A stretch of DNA of 64,000 bases from CAWUIO01 sp963922455 (GCA_963922455.1 CAWUIO010000007.1:1-64000); one strand, 5' to 3'. Shown: positions 43,947 to 53,074, numbered from the stretch's first letter. The notes: generated by a model from the letters alone, not told the origin. Made by a program: numbers and translations.

Positions 43947-44975
43947 CTAATTTAGAACTCCTGGTATCACCGTGATATTTGCAAGCCTTCCTTTACGGAT
44001 TACTACCGCCTCCAATCGCTCTCCAATAAATTTTTCGGTGAGGAGGCGATGTAGTTGATCGATCCCTTCCATACTTTCCCCCCCCAGCTTTATTAAGACA
44101 TCGTCTTCTTGAAACTCTCGGTTATATGCGGGAGCGTCTGCCATAAGCTGATGCACCAAAATTCCGTGGGATTGTTCTATACCCAGGTTCTCTCGTAGCG
44201 TTTTACTTAAGCGGGTGGTTTGGCCAGCAATCCCCAACATAGCTCGTCGCACTTCTCCACTCCGGATCAATTCGCTGAGCACATAAGCAGCCGTGTTGGA
44301 AGCCACGGCAAAACAAAGGCCTTGGGCCGGTAGTATTACGGCCGTATTAATTCCAATTACTTCCCCTTGGCTATTCACCAGGGGGCCCCCTGAGTTGCCC
44401 GGATTTAAGGCAGCATCGGTCTGTATCACATCTTCTATCAATCTCCCCGTCCGTGAACGAAGGGAACGTCCTAAGGCGCTCACAACCCCAGTGGTCACCG
44501 TATGCTCAAAGCCGTAGGGGTTACCGATGGCGATGGCAATTTGGCCCACCCGTAACTGGTCAGAATCGCCCATGCGTACGGCTTGCAACTTGTCTGCTTC
44601 TATCTTTAAGAGGGCAATATCCGTGGCCGGATCATCCCCGATTAGGTGGGCTGGATAAACCCTACCATTCACCAGGTGGACGGTTATTTTATCGGCCTGA
44701 TGAACCACGTGACTATTCGTGACAACATAGCCCTCTGAAGATAAAATAAAACCCGAGCCTGAGCCTTGGGGAGAGCCTCGCCTGCGCCCCCTGGTGGCCC
44801 GGTTTTTACTTTGTACTTTTAACTGGACTACCGAGGGGCTCAATGTCTCTGAAACACCAACTACCGTTTTGGAATACTCATCTAACAATTGTCCATCTTG
44901 AGGAGTAGGTTTTGGCTTTCCCTCCTCTCCTGGAGGCTTTAGGTTTTCTTGATTACTTAATTTCTTATAATGCAT
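43947..44975 (-). CDS. HtrA/Deg-type serine protease without a visible signal peptide
   Basis: The 342-residue S1C protease starts at the ATG at 44975. The catalytic triad is His89 (VVTNSHVVH), Asp119 (ATDIALLKI) and Ser195 (LNPGNSGGPL). A single PDZ domain follows at about residues 245-342 (SHGILVHQLMADAPAYNREF, then DDVLIKLGGESMEG). Unlike most DegP/DegQ proteins, the N-terminus (MHYKKLSNQENLKPPGE) is hydrophilic and carries no signal or anchor, so it may act in the cytosol, as seen in some Bacteroidota and chloroplast relatives. An alternative GTG three codons upstream does not change this. Confidence 0.92.
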   Translation of the reverse strand: MHYKKLSNQENLKPPGEEGKPKPTPQDGQLLDEYSKTVVGVSETLSPSVVQLKVQSKNRATRGRRRGSPQGSGSGFILSSEGYVVTNSHVVHQADKITVHLVNGRVYPAHLIGDDPATDIALLKIEADKLQAVRMGDSDQLRVGQIAIAIGNPYGFEHTVTTGVVSALGRSLRSRTGRLIEDVIQTDAALNPGNSGGPLVNSQGEVIGINTAVILPAQGLCFAVASNTAAYVLSELIRSGEVRRAMLGIAGQTTRLSKTLRENLGIEQSHGILVHQLMADAPAYNREFQEDDVLIKLGGESMEGIDQLHRLLTEKFIGERLEAVVIRKGRLANITVIPGVLN

Positions 44976-45170
44976 GGCACGCACATTTGGTTTGTTCTAG
45001 GGAGGCCAAAAGCATACCTTTTATGGCCAAAAGACAATTTGGCAGAACAATCCTTGGCTTTATGCTTTGTTTGGAGATTTATTCACTTGGCATAAGACAA
45101 GATGGCAGGAAATACGTATAATAAAGTCTTGGCTGAAAAGACCAAGTGCAGCTTAATAACACACAATTGA

Positions 45171-45302
45171 TGGCTTAGGGATGGAACGGCCTGTTTGAGC
45201 CCGCTGCTGGCTGGGGGTGGGCCGGCGAGTAGTGACAGCCCGACCCGCGCTGGCAGGGTTTGGCCTATATCTAGCGATCTCCCTACGCGGGGAAGCCCCA
45301 AA
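45171..45302 (+). repeat. Dispersed GC-rich repeat, altered stem
   Basis: A full copy: TGGCTTAGGGATGGAACGG, GAGTAGTGACAGCCCGACCC, arm GCGCT, loop, and arm CGCGGGGAAGCCCC. It lies in the 369-base gap between leftward genes; I see nothing else there. Confidence 0.88.
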
Positions 45303-45344
45303 GTGGTTTTAGAACGGGAAGAAGGAATCTTTGAAGCCAATTTC

Positions 45345-45647
45345 TCAACGGAAAATTTTGGCGATACGAGCAAACATTCTCTTCTCAAACTCCCAAAAAA
45401 ACCGAAATTGCCCAAACAAAAAACCATAGCCCAGGAGCAAAAATTGATACACGAAAAGTACTAAGAAGAACTGAATGATCGCTTTAAACCCACCCGAAAA
45501 GTATAGATCTAGGCCTAGCCAATAACTCAGGGGCTTTTTGACATACACAGCCGTGGTTCCTGTACAAGCAAAGACCAAAAGTATGATAAGCACTTGCCCT
45601 TTACTTTTAATTTGCCAGCGTTTTTTTAAGGAATCGAGCCATCGCAT
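45345..45647 (-). CDS. Small membrane protein, possibly DUF6787
   Basis: The 100-residue protein has two or three hydrophobic spans (VLIILLVFACTGTTAVYV and IIQFFLVLFVYQFLLLGYGFLFG) and basic ends (LKKRWQIKSKGQ; FEKRMFARIAKIFR). The fold order (a first span, KPLSYWLGLD, a second span) resembles the DUF6787 small membrane proteins of Bacteroidota. I am not certain of that match. It has no obvious operon partner. Confidence 0.72.
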   Translation of the reverse strand: MRWLDSLKKRWQIKSKGQVLIILLVFACTGTTAVYVKKPLSYWLGLDLYFSGGFKAIIQFFLVLFVYQFLLLGYGFLFGQFRFFWEFEKRMFARIAKIFR

Positions 45648-45739
45648 GCCTTTTGAATAAAATTGTAAAAGAATGTATGTGAATATACGGGGAAAATTAG
45701 GCTTGAAAAAATAGGCCTTCTGCTTAAGGCCAAGTCAAG

Positions 45740-46078
45740 CTAAAAATTTTGGGCTTCCTGCAAAAAAAACTGGAAGCAGTCTTTGAGCCCGAGGTAAGAA
45801 CGAAAAATTCGGTTGTATTCTTTTAACAAAGCCGGGCTTGCTTTGGGCTTTAAACGGGCAGCTTCCTTCATTTTGTCTAAGAGTTGCTGCGTTTCGTACA
45901 ATTTTTTAGAGAAATCGCTACGAAATTTCCGGGCTAAGCTGATCGTATCTGGACTATGGGCTTGTAACAGAAAATCTACAAGACTCTGCTGAAAAAAGTT
46001 GATTTCTGCCCGAACCTCATTTAATGATTTACAATAATCTTCTAGAGTCCAATCAGACTGGGTATAATTCTTCTTCAT
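45740..46078 (-). CDS. Small helical hypothetical protein
   Basis: The 112-residue cytosolic protein is almost entirely helical, with a likely coiled-coil segment (FRSDFSKKLYETQQLLDKMKE) and a basic middle (AARLKPKASPALLKEYNRIF). It lies just downstream of the metal ABC transporter operon on the same strand with about a 100-base gap. No family recognised. Confidence 0.65.
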   Translation of the reverse strand: MKKNYTQSDWTLEDYCKSLNEVRAEINFFQQSLVDFLLQAHSPDTISLARKFRSDFSKKLYETQQLLDKMKEAARLKPKASPALLKEYNRIFRSYLGLKDCFQFFLQEAQNF

Positions 46079-46180
46079 ACAGGCAAAAAACTTTGGTAAG
46101 TGTACCTAATATACCAAGAAGGTGGGAGTTTAACAATCCGAAATCGGTTTCGGATGTAAGGTTCTTGATTAAAGACAAGA

Positions 46181-47083
46181 TTATCCTTCCAAATGTATAT
46201 CGCTTAGATCTAGGGAGCGCGCTTTTCTTCTCTGGGCCCATAAACCATGCTTAGGAGCCCAAAGAAAGGCCCATAAAAATTCCAAGCCGATCATAACCAC
46301 CATGGCCCCCGCAATAGAACCATTCACCCAATTGGCCAAATAATAGCCCGATATAGAAGCAAGAACTCCCAAAATCACCGACAAAAGAAGCATTTTGGGT
46401 AAGTTATCGGTCAATAAATACGCCGTAGCCGCCGGCCCTACTAAAAAGGCTAGCACCAAGATGGCCCCCACCGACTCAAAGGAAAAAACAGTGGTCAAAG
46501 AAACGGCACCCATAAGACTGTAATGCCAAAATGTGGTAGAAATGCCCAAGGAAAAGGCATAGACCTCATCAAAGGTAGTCAGGAATAAACCCTTATACCC
46601 CCAATAAACAAAGGCTATGATAAACAAAAGCAAGCCTGTCAACACCCAGACCGTGCGGGGCCCCAAGTCTAGCCCTTGCCAGTAGAAGCGGTCCAGGGGC
46701 ACATAAGCAATCTCACCATATAAAACACAGTCTTGATCTAAATCTACTTGTCCGGCATAGGCCGAAATCAAAATCACCCCTATGGCAAAAAGGGAGGTAT
46801 AGGCCAAGCCAATGGCTGCGTCTACTTGCATCTGCGCTTTTTTGGATAATACCTCAATAATCCAGGTTACCAAAATACCAAATACCGCCGCCCCCAAGAG
46901 CATCAGCAAGGAGTCACGCGTATGGGACAGCAAATAGGCTATCACAATACCGGGCAAAACCGCGTGCGAAATGGCATCGCCTACCATGGCCATCTTCCGT
47001 AATACTAAAAAGCAGCCGAGTAGTCCACCACATGCGGCTACCAAACTTCCTGTGAGTATGATCCATAGGGTATCTAATTCCAT
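46181..47083 (-). CDS. Mn/Zn/Fe ABC transporter permease
   Basis: This 300-residue inner-membrane subunit belongs to the ABC-3 family (ZnuB/MntB/TroD type) with about eight spans. Family features include LVLRKMAMVGDAISHAVLPG near the N-terminus and GAILVLAFLVGPAATAYLL. It is the last gene of the importer operon and its ATG overlaps the stop codon of the upstream permease gene (TAATG), indicating translational coupling. It ends in a basic tail (KARSLDLSDIHLEG). With two different permeases (here and at 47083) the importer is probably a heterodimer. Confidence 0.93.
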   Translation of the reverse strand: MELDTLWIILTGSLVAACGGLLGCFLVLRKMAMVGDAISHAVLPGIVIAYLLSHTRDSLLMLLGAAVFGILVTWIIEVLSKKAQMQVDAAIGLAYTSLFAIGVILISAYAGQVDLDQDCVLYGEIAYVPLDRFYWQGLDLGPRTVWVLTGLLLFIIAFVYWGYKGLFLTTFDEVYAFSLGISTTFWHYSLMGAVSLTTVFSFESVGAILVLAFLVGPAATAYLLTDNLPKMLLLSVILGVLASISGYYLANWVNGSIAGAMVVMIGLEFLWAFLWAPKHGLWAQRRKARSLDLSDIHLEG

Positions 47084-48375
47084 TATTTTTTGGGGGCATA
47101 GGGAATATTCTGATCGTGGGGATCTTTGATAGGATACTCCAATTGATGTTCTAATTCTTTTTCTAATTCCGGGGTGATAATATGCTCAATGGCTTCGGCA
47201 TCTTCGTGCACGTGGTCGGAGGCCAAGTGCATATATTTGCTAATGTAAATCTCCCATAAGCGGTGTACCCGGATGATCCTTCGGGCTTCTTGGATACCTT
47301 GTTCCGTTAAAGAGCATGCTCCTCCCCCTTGGCTAGCCAAAAGCCCTTTCCGGCCTAAACGTTTTAAGCCCATATTCAATCGGGAGGGGGGAAAATGACG
47401 TCGAGCCTGTATCTCCTCGCGACTTCGTTTTTGCTCATACGATGCATCCGGCTCGCCCAAATGATAAAAACACTTTAAAATATTTTCTTCTAAAATCTTG
47501 ATCTGGTTTTGCTTATGCATCCAGTACTGGCGCAATACGCCTTTGCGGGTGCCTAAAAAAGCTGAAATGAGAGCTATAAGGCTTAAAATTAAGACAATCC
47601 ACGGGCCGGTGGGCATTTTGGGCCATATTAAGGAAATGCCCGCACCTAAAAAGCCCCCACTAGCTCCTAAAATAGCCGAAGTAAACAGCATCACTCTAAA
47701 ATCACTGGTCCAATACTTGGCCGCAATCCCCGGGCTTATCAGTAAAGCGGCCATCAATACCACACCCACCGCTTGGATGCCCATAGCGATGGCCGATACT
47801 GTAAACACCGATAGTAATAATTCTAAGGCAAAAACGGGAAAGCCGGTAGTAAGTGCAAAGTCCCGATCGAATATCAATAAGCGAAGGGGGCGGTATAGCA
47901 AACTCACAAACAAAAAAACGAAGGCCCCAAATACCAGAAAAGTATACCCATCCTGCTCCATCAAAGCGGCCGCCTTGCCAAACAGAAATTTATCCAAGCC
48001 TGATTGGGCAGCATTGCCTGAGTGTTGGATAGAGGTGAGCATTAATATACCCAGACCATAAAAAATAGAAAGAACCAAGGCAATGGCCGTATCACTTTTA
48101 ATGCGTGAATTTTGGCTAATCCAGTCAATAAACCGCAAAGAAATCCAACCACTCACAAAAGCACCCGGCAAGAGTACCCAAAATGCCTTGGTCTCGAAAA
48201 TTAAAAATGCCAAACACACGCCCGGCAGAATGGAGTGGGAAATGGCATCTCCCACCAAGGCTTGCTTTCGTAATAAAGTCAAACTACCGATGGTAGCCGA
48301 ACTGGCACAAATGGCCATCACTCCCAACATTACCCATCGGGCATTTGGGTCCAACAGGTCAGGCAAAAATTCCAT
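47083..48375 (-). CDS. Mn/Zn/Fe ABC permease fused to a DtxR/MntR-type repressor domain
   Basis: The 430-residue protein starts at the ATG at 48375; a TTG six codons earlier would touch the previous gene. Residues 1 to about 285 form an ABC-3 permease with about eight spans (RKQALVGDAISHSILPGVCLA, then GIQAVGVVLMAALLISPGIAA). The remaining 145 residues are cytosolic and look like a DtxR/MntR repressor: a winged-helix part (LNMGLKRLGRKGLLASQ and CSLTEQGIQEARRII) followed by HRLWEIYI, then VHEDAEAIEHIITPELEKEL and DPHDQNIPY, the metal-binding and dimerisation motifs. A transporter subunit carrying its own metalloregulator suggests direct coupling of import and sensing. Confidence 0.92.
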   Translation of the reverse strand: MEFLPDLLDPNARWVMLGVMAICASSATIGSLTLLRKQALVGDAISHSILPGVCLAFLIFETKAFWVLLPGAFVSGWISLRFIDWISQNSRIKSDTAIALVLSIFYGLGILMLTSIQHSGNAAQSGLDKFLFGKAAALMEQDGYTFLVFGAFVFLFVSLLYRPLRLLIFDRDFALTTGFPVFALELLLSVFTVSAIAMGIQAVGVVLMAALLISPGIAAKYWTSDFRVMLFTSAILGASGGFLGAGISLIWPKMPTGPWIVLILSLIALISAFLGTRKGVLRQYWMHKQNQIKILEENILKCFYHLGEPDASYEQKRSREEIQARRHFPPSRLNMGLKRLGRKGLLASQGGGACSLTEQGIQEARRIIRVHRLWEIYISKYMHLASDHVHEDAEAIEHIITPELEKELEHQLEYPIKDPHDQNIPYAPKK

Positions 48376-48393
48376 AATGGCTCCTTCTAACAA

Positions 48394-49185
48394 TTAAGAC
48401 GATTCCCGCATGGGGTGCTGACGGGCTTGAATTAAATCGCCGACTTTACTCAAAATATTGAGTTTTCCCCCATAGGTTTCGTATAGTAAATCAGTCTGAA
48501 AGACTTTTGCTAAGGGGCCTGAGGCTACTAAACGGGTATTTAATAAAACCAACCAGTCAAAATACTCAGAAACGGTTTGTAAATCATGGTGTACCACCAA
48601 AATGGTCTTCCCTTGGGCCCGCATATTTTTTAAGAGCTTGACAATGGCTCTCTCGGTTGCCGCATCCACTCCCACAAAAGGCTCATCCATCAAGTATAAA
48701 TCGGCCTCTTGAGCCAAAGCCCGGGCCAAAAAAACTCTTTGTTGTTGTCCTCCAGAAAGTTCGGAAATTTGCCGCTTGCGGAAACCTTCCATGTTGACTT
48801 CTGCTAGACAACGCTCTACAATATCCCAGTCTTCTGGGGTATACCTGCCCCATATATTTTTGGGATTTGCCCGCCCCATCATGACTACATCCCAGACACT
48901 GGCGGGAAAGTCCCAATCTACCGAGCCTCGCTGGGGCACATAGCTTACTTTTTGGCGAACGGCGTCCAAGTTTTGGTCAAAAAGCTTCACGTAGCCACTA
49001 CTCAGGGGTACCAGCCCTAAGATCCCCTTGATCATGGTTGTCTTCCCCGAACCATTGGGGCCGATAACCCCAATCAGTTTTCCCGAAGGGGCCGTTAAAT
49101 CTATATTCCAAAGTACCGGTTTTCTTTGGTAGGCTACGGTTACGTTGTGTAACTCCAAGACCGGGTTTTCTACATTCTCTACCAT
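48394..49185 (-). CDS. Mn/Zn/Fe ABC transporter ATP-binding protein
   Basis: The 263-residue ATPase energises the importer. Walker A is GPNGSGKTT at residues 42-50, the signature LSGGQQQR is near 143, Walker B reads DLYLMDEP, and a switch His is in ILVVHHDL. This is the ZnuC/MntA/TroB type. It lies 9 bases after the substrate-binding protein gene and 18 bases before the fused permease start, so all four transporter genes are one operon. Confidence 0.96.
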   Translation of the reverse strand: MVENVENPVLELHNVTVAYQRKPVLWNIDLTAPSGKLIGVIGPNGSGKTTMIKGILGLVPLSSGYVKLFDQNLDAVRQKVSYVPQRGSVDWDFPASVWDVVMMGRANPKNIWGRYTPEDWDIVERCLAEVNMEGFRKRQISELSGGQQQRVFLARALAQEADLYLMDEPFVGVDAATERAIVKLLKNMRAQGKTILVVHHDLQTVSEYFDWLVLLNTRLVASGPLAKVFQTDLLYETYGGKLNILSKVGDLIQARQHPMRESS

Positions 49186-49194
49186 ACTCTTTGC

Positions 49195-50145
49195 TTAGCG
49201 TAAGGACTGATAAATCGTATTCACATTATACCTTACCATACCGGTATAGGTGCCCTCTGGACTCCCCTTTTCCCCCATGGCATCCGAATACAAGGCGCCT
49301 CCTATTACTACTTCATGCCCCTTTTCACGGCATCCTTCCACTACCGCTTCCAAGGATTTCCGGGGAATAGAGGTTTCTACAAATACAGCTTTTATTTTCC
49401 TGTCGACAATAAAATTGACCATGTCTAAGACATCTCGGAGGCCAAACTCGGATAAAGTAGAAATCCCCTGTAAGGCTTTTACCTCAATTTGGTAGGCCTT
49501 GCCAAAATAGGTGAAGGCATCGTGGGCAGTAATCAATACCCTTCTTTCCTGGGGAATACTATCTATCTTTTCTCGGATGTAGCGGTCCAAACTATCCAGG
49601 GATGCTTGGTATTGAGCCGCCCGGCCTTGGTATACTTCCTTGCCTTCTGGGTCAAAAGCTTGTAACTCGAGGGAAATTTCTTCGACGACTTGCTTCCACA
49701 AGGGGATATCAAACCAAACGTGGGGATCATACAATTTTTCATCCGGGTTGACGGGTATTAGCCGTTCTGGAGAGATTACTTCTGCCACAGGAACGACCTT
49801 CTTTTCTCTTCCCAATTTGCCCAAAACCTCGGCCATCTTCCCTTCTAGGTGCAAACCATTATAAAAAATCATATCCGCTTCCCGAAAAAGTCTCAAATCA
49901 TCCCGGCTCGCTTTGTACAAGTGGGGGTCTACTCCCGGGCCCATTAAGGCCCTAACCTCCAAACGATCACCTGCTATATTGCGTATCCCATCGGCAATCA
50001 TGCCCGTGGTGGCCACTATCAAAGGCAGCCCATCTTCCGATGGCCCTGAAGGCGGACCTCCAGTACAAGTCCATAGAAAGCAAATAGAAAAAAAACCTAA
50101 ACACTTAAGCCCAATTGCATACGTTTTTCTTAAAAAACGCTGCAT
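49195..50145 (-). CDS. Metal-binding lipoprotein of the Mn/Zn/Fe ABC importer (TroA-like)
   Basis: The 316-residue cluster A-I binding protein starts at the ATG at 50145; an ATG eight codons upstream (50169) is also in frame, but a TATATTTA-like -7 element sits only a few bases before it. The lipoprotein signal ends LWTCTGG. The expected ligands are two His (GVDPHLYKAS and YDPHVWFD), Glu (AVFVETSIP) and Asp (ALYSDAMGE). A His-His-Glu-Asp set is more usual for Mn/Fe than for Zn, and there is no His-rich loop. It is the first gene of the four-gene operon; an operator-like palindrome precedes it. Confidence 0.94.
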   Translation of the reverse strand: MQRFLRKTYAIGLKCLGFFSICFLWTCTGGPPSGPSEDGLPLIVATTGMIADGIRNIAGDRLEVRALMGPGVDPHLYKASRDDLRLFREADMIFYNGLHLEGKMAEVLGKLGREKKVVPVAEVISPERLIPVNPDEKLYDPHVWFDIPLWKQVVEEISLELQAFDPEGKEVYQGRAAQYQASLDSLDRYIREKIDSIPQERRVLITAHDAFTYFGKAYQIEVKALQGISTLSEFGLRDVLDMVNFIVDRKIKAVFVETSIPRKSLEAVVEGCREKGHEVVIGGALYSDAMGEKGSPEGTYTGMVRYNVNTIYQSLR

Positions 50146-50205
50146 ATACTTATTAAAGCATAATTTCATTTAGTAAATATAGTAAAGCTTTTCCGAAAAA
50201 AAGAG

Positions 50206-50240
50206 CAAGTCTAAAAATAAAATTAGACAAGTCTAAAAAT
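50206..50240. promoter_or_regulatory. DtxR/MntR-like operator upstream of the metal importer
   Basis: TTAGACAAGTCTAA (50223-50236) is a near-perfect palindrome. CAAGTCTAAAAAT occurs twice, at 50206-50218 and 50228-50240, 22 bp apart (two helical turns). It sits 35-70 bases before the importer operon. A paired palindromic site fits a DtxR-family dimer, which is encoded by the fused permease of the same operon. This assignment is inference. Confidence 0.6.
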
Positions 50241-50242
50241 TT

Positions 50243-50554
50243 TTACCGGGAACTATATTTTTGTCGAAAGGCTAGTTTTTGAAGTTCCCGTGTAATAATC
50301 AATTCGGCAATAGCAGGTGCATTGCCATGACTGAGTGCCCAATCAAAGGGAGCCTCTGGCAGATCGATACGGTAGGCAATCTGTATTAAACCCTCTATAT
50401 CCTCTTGCAAATATCTTTCAAGCTGCTTAGTTAAAGCCTCTTTCAGTTCTTCAAGGCTTGTTTGTGCTTTATCCAAGTAGCTAGTACCGGCTGGTGTGCT
50501 TGGTAAATCCTGTTCTATGAGTTGGGCTAAAGGGGATAAGGACGGCATATCCAT
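50243..50554 (-). CDS. Small helical hypothetical protein
   Basis: The 103-residue acidic protein has no signal or membrane span (MDMPSLSPLAQLIEQDLPS). The middle is helical and charged (LEELKEALTKQLERYLQED) and the end basic (LQKLAFRQKYSSR). It is upstream of the metal importer operon on the same strand; the palindromic operator lies in the 73-base gap between them. No family recognised. Confidence 0.65.
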   Translation of the reverse strand: MDMPSLSPLAQLIEQDLPSTPAGTSYLDKAQTSLEELKEALTKQLERYLQEDIEGLIQIAYRIDLPEAPFDWALSHGNAPAIAELIITRELQKLAFRQKYSSR

Positions 50555-50748
50555 ATTTTTGAATAGTGATTCGTTTACTTATGATTATTTATATAAGAAT
50601 ACTTGAACTCAAATGTTTTAATAAGGAAGATCTGGTGCTTAGCCCCAGAATATAGCCCTATTTTCTCTTCCAATTTGTAGGAAGCCAAAAAACATGGTAT
50701 TTTGAAAGGCAAATTATATGATCCCTATAACCTCAATACCCTTAGCAT

Positions 50749-52887
50749 ATGAAACGCATTCTATTATCTCTCATAGCTATTTCTTTTGTGCTAAACTTTA
50801 ATCCTATTATGGCCCAAGAAACCTTAGAACCGCCCAAAGTAAAAAAAATCCCTACCGAACTTAATAAACACGGACAAACGCGAATAGATAATTACTATTG
50901 GCTCAATCAACGAGATAATGACGATGTAATCGCCTACCTCGAGGCCGAAAACACCTATACAGATTCCTTAATGAAGCATACTCAAGGCATGCAAGAGAAG
51001 CTTTACGAAGAAATCGTAGGTAGAATTAAAAAAAGCGATCAATCAGTACCTTATTCCTTGAATGGTTATTCGTATTACACCCGATATGAAGACGGAAAAG
51101 AATATCCCATATACTGCCGTAAAAAAATAGAGGCCATCAGTGAATCCGGAGAAGAGAAATTATCGGAAGAACTGATTGCCATCGATGTCAACGAAATGGC
51201 CCAAGAACACGAGTTTTATTCTTTGATCCCGCGGGGAGCCAGCGACGATAATACCTTGATGGCATTTATGGAAGATACAGTAGGCCGCCGACGCTATACC
51301 TTGCAATTTAAAAATTTGGAGAGCGGGGAAATTCTGCCCGATCTCATCCCCGATGTAGCTTCCTTTGCCTGGGCCGCCGATAATAAAACGGTATTCTACG
51401 TGCGCAAAGATCCGGTGACCCTGCGTGCGTATCAAATGTACCGCCACGAGATTGGAGAAGACCCTAAAAAAGATGACTTAGTCTTTGAAGAAAAGGACGA
51501 AACCTTTGATCTTTACGTTTCCCGAAGCAAATCCCGTCAATACATTTTTAGTGTTTCCTACAGTACCCTTTCTACCGAGTACCGGTTTATCCAAGCCGAC
51601 CGCCTAAATGACGACTTTACCACCATCCACCGCCGAGAAGCCAAGCACGAATACTTTGTAGACCACTACGAAGCCAATTTTTACATCCGAACCAATTGGG
51701 AGGCGCAAAATTTCCGCTTGATGGTCTGCCCAACCGAAAAATCGTATAAGGACAACTGGCGAGAGCTTATCCCCCATCGGGAAAATGTACTGCTGGAAAA
51801 TGTGGAAATATTTAACGAGCACCTGGTGCTCAGCGAAAGAAAAGACGGCCTCACCGGTATCCGCGTGATGCCCTGGGGAAGCCCCAACGAATACCATATC
51901 GAGTTTGAAGAAGAAGCGTATGTTGCGTATCCCAGCACCAACCCCGAATTTGCTACCCAAAAATTACGCTTTAGCTACTCTTCCATGACCACACCCAGCT
52001 CCATCTATGAGTTTGATATGAAAACCCAAAGCCGTAAGCTTTTAAAACAACAAGAAGTGGTAGGAGGCTATAACCCCTCAGATTATCAAGCCGAGCGTTT
52101 GATGGCCCCCGCCGAAGACGGCACCTTGGTCCCTATCTCCTTGGTATACAAAAAAGGGCTAAATAAAAACGGGAACAACCCGGTACTTTTGTACGGGTAC
52201 GGTTCGTATGGGTATTCCCTCGACCCCTCCTTCAGTTCGGTCCGTTTGAGCCTCTTAGACCGAGGGTTTGTCTTCGCCATTGCCCACATTCGGGGGGGAG
52301 AAGAAATGGGCCGCTCTTGGTACGAAAACGGCAAAATGTTTAAAAAGAAAAACACCTTTACCGACTTTATCGCCTGCGGCAAACATCTGGTCAAAGAACA
52401 ATTTACCAGTCCCGATAAATTATTCTGCCAAGGAGGAAGTGCCGGGGGTTTATTGATTGGAGCCGTCATCAATATGGCCCCTGAGCTATTTCACGGGGCC
52501 ATTGCGGCAGTACCCTTTGTAGATGTGGTAACGACCATGTTGGATGAATCCATTCCTCTTACCACCAGCGAATACGATGAGTGGGGCAACCCCAATAATA
52601 AAGACTCCTACGAGTATATGCTTTCCTACTCACCCTATGACAATGTCACCACCAAGAATTACCCCCATTTATTGGTTACTACCGGGCTGCACGACTCGCA
52701 GGTACAATACTTTGAGCCGGCGAAGTGGGTGGCCAAATTACGGGACAAAAAAACTGATAATAACCGCCTGATGCTCAAAACGGATATGGAAGCTGGGCAC
52801 GGCGGGAAAAGTGGTCGCTACAAGCGCTACACCGATACGGCTTTTAATTATGCCTTCCTGCTAGATCTGGCCGGCATTAAGGAATAA
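50749..52887 (+). CDS. Oligopeptidase B-type (S9A) exported serine peptidase
   Basis: The 712-residue protein has a signal peptide (MKRILLSLIAISFVLNFNPIMAQ), so it is periplasmic or exported. An N-terminal seven-bladed propeller with the YYWLNQRDNDDVIAYLEAEN opening is followed by an alpha/beta hydrolase domain. The catalytic triad is Ser564 (CQGGSAGGLLIGA), Asp649 (TTGLHDSQV) and His684 (EAGHGGKSG). The family (prolyl oligopeptidase / oligopeptidase B) cleaves short peptides, oligopeptidase B after basic residues. A terminator follows the gene. Confidence 0.95.
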   Translation: MKRILLSLIAISFVLNFNPIMAQETLEPPKVKKIPTELNKHGQTRIDNYYWLNQRDNDDVIAYLEAENTYTDSLMKHTQGMQEKLYEEIVGRIKKSDQSVPYSLNGYSYYTRYEDGKEYPIYCRKKIEAISESGEEKLSEELIAIDVNEMAQEHEFYSLIPRGASDDNTLMAFMEDTVGRRRYTLQFKNLESGEILPDLIPDVASFAWAADNKTVFYVRKDPVTLRAYQMYRHEIGEDPKKDDLVFEEKDETFDLYVSRSKSRQYIFSVSYSTLSTEYRFIQADRLNDDFTTIHRREAKHEYFVDHYEANFYIRTNWEAQNFRLMVCPTEKSYKDNWRELIPHRENVLLENVEIFNEHLVLSERKDGLTGIRVMPWGSPNEYHIEFEEEAYVAYPSTNPEFATQKLRFSYSSMTTPSSIYEFDMKTQSRKLLKQQEVVGGYNPSDYQAERLMAPAEDGTLVPISLVYKKGLNKNGNNPVLLYGYGSYGYSLDPSFSSVRLSLLDRGFVFAIAHIRGGEEMGRSWYENGKMFKKKNTFTDFIACGKHLVKEQFTSPDKLFCQGGSAGGLLIGAVINMAPELFHGAIAAVPFVDVVTTMLDESIPLTTSEYDEWGNPNNKDSYEYMLSYSPYDNVTTKNYPHLLVTTGLHDSQVQYFEPAKWVAKLRDKKTDNNRLMLKTDMEAGHGGKSGRYKRYTDTAFNYAFLLDLAGIKE

Positions 52888-52911
52888 TTCCCCAATCATG
52901 ACCAAAATAAG

Positions 52912-52943
52912 AAGCCATTCCTAACCAAGGGATGGCTTTTTTT
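52912..52943 (+). terminator. Terminator of the oligopeptidase gene
   Basis: AAGCCATTCC pairs with GGGATGGCTT (one mismatch), followed by seven T. The T run merges into the edge of a dispersed repeat. Confidence 0.75.
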
Positions 52944-53074
52944 GGGGCTGCCCCCGGCGTTTAAAAGATCTAGCTTCGAGCGCCTTGAGTGCCGCCGGGG
53001 TCGGGCTTTCGCTACTCGCTGCCTTTCCCCGCAAAGCCCCCACGAGCTCAAACAGGCCGCTCTATCCCTCAGCC
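52941..53074 (-). repeat. Dispersed GC-rich repeat, full copy
   Basis: A full copy: TTTGGGGCTGCCCCCGGCG, loop, CGCCGGGGTCGGGC, TTTCGCTACTCGCTGCC and CCGCTCTATCCCTCAGCC. Immediately afterwards (53080-53110) there is a short imperfect repetition of GGGAGGCGGGA/AGCGGGGAGC units. Confidence 0.92.

Noticed and set aside
45195..45464. Open frame on the plus strand next to the small membrane protein gene
   Set aside because: It begins in a dispersed repeat and runs antisense through the 45345-45647 gene, which has clear membrane segments.
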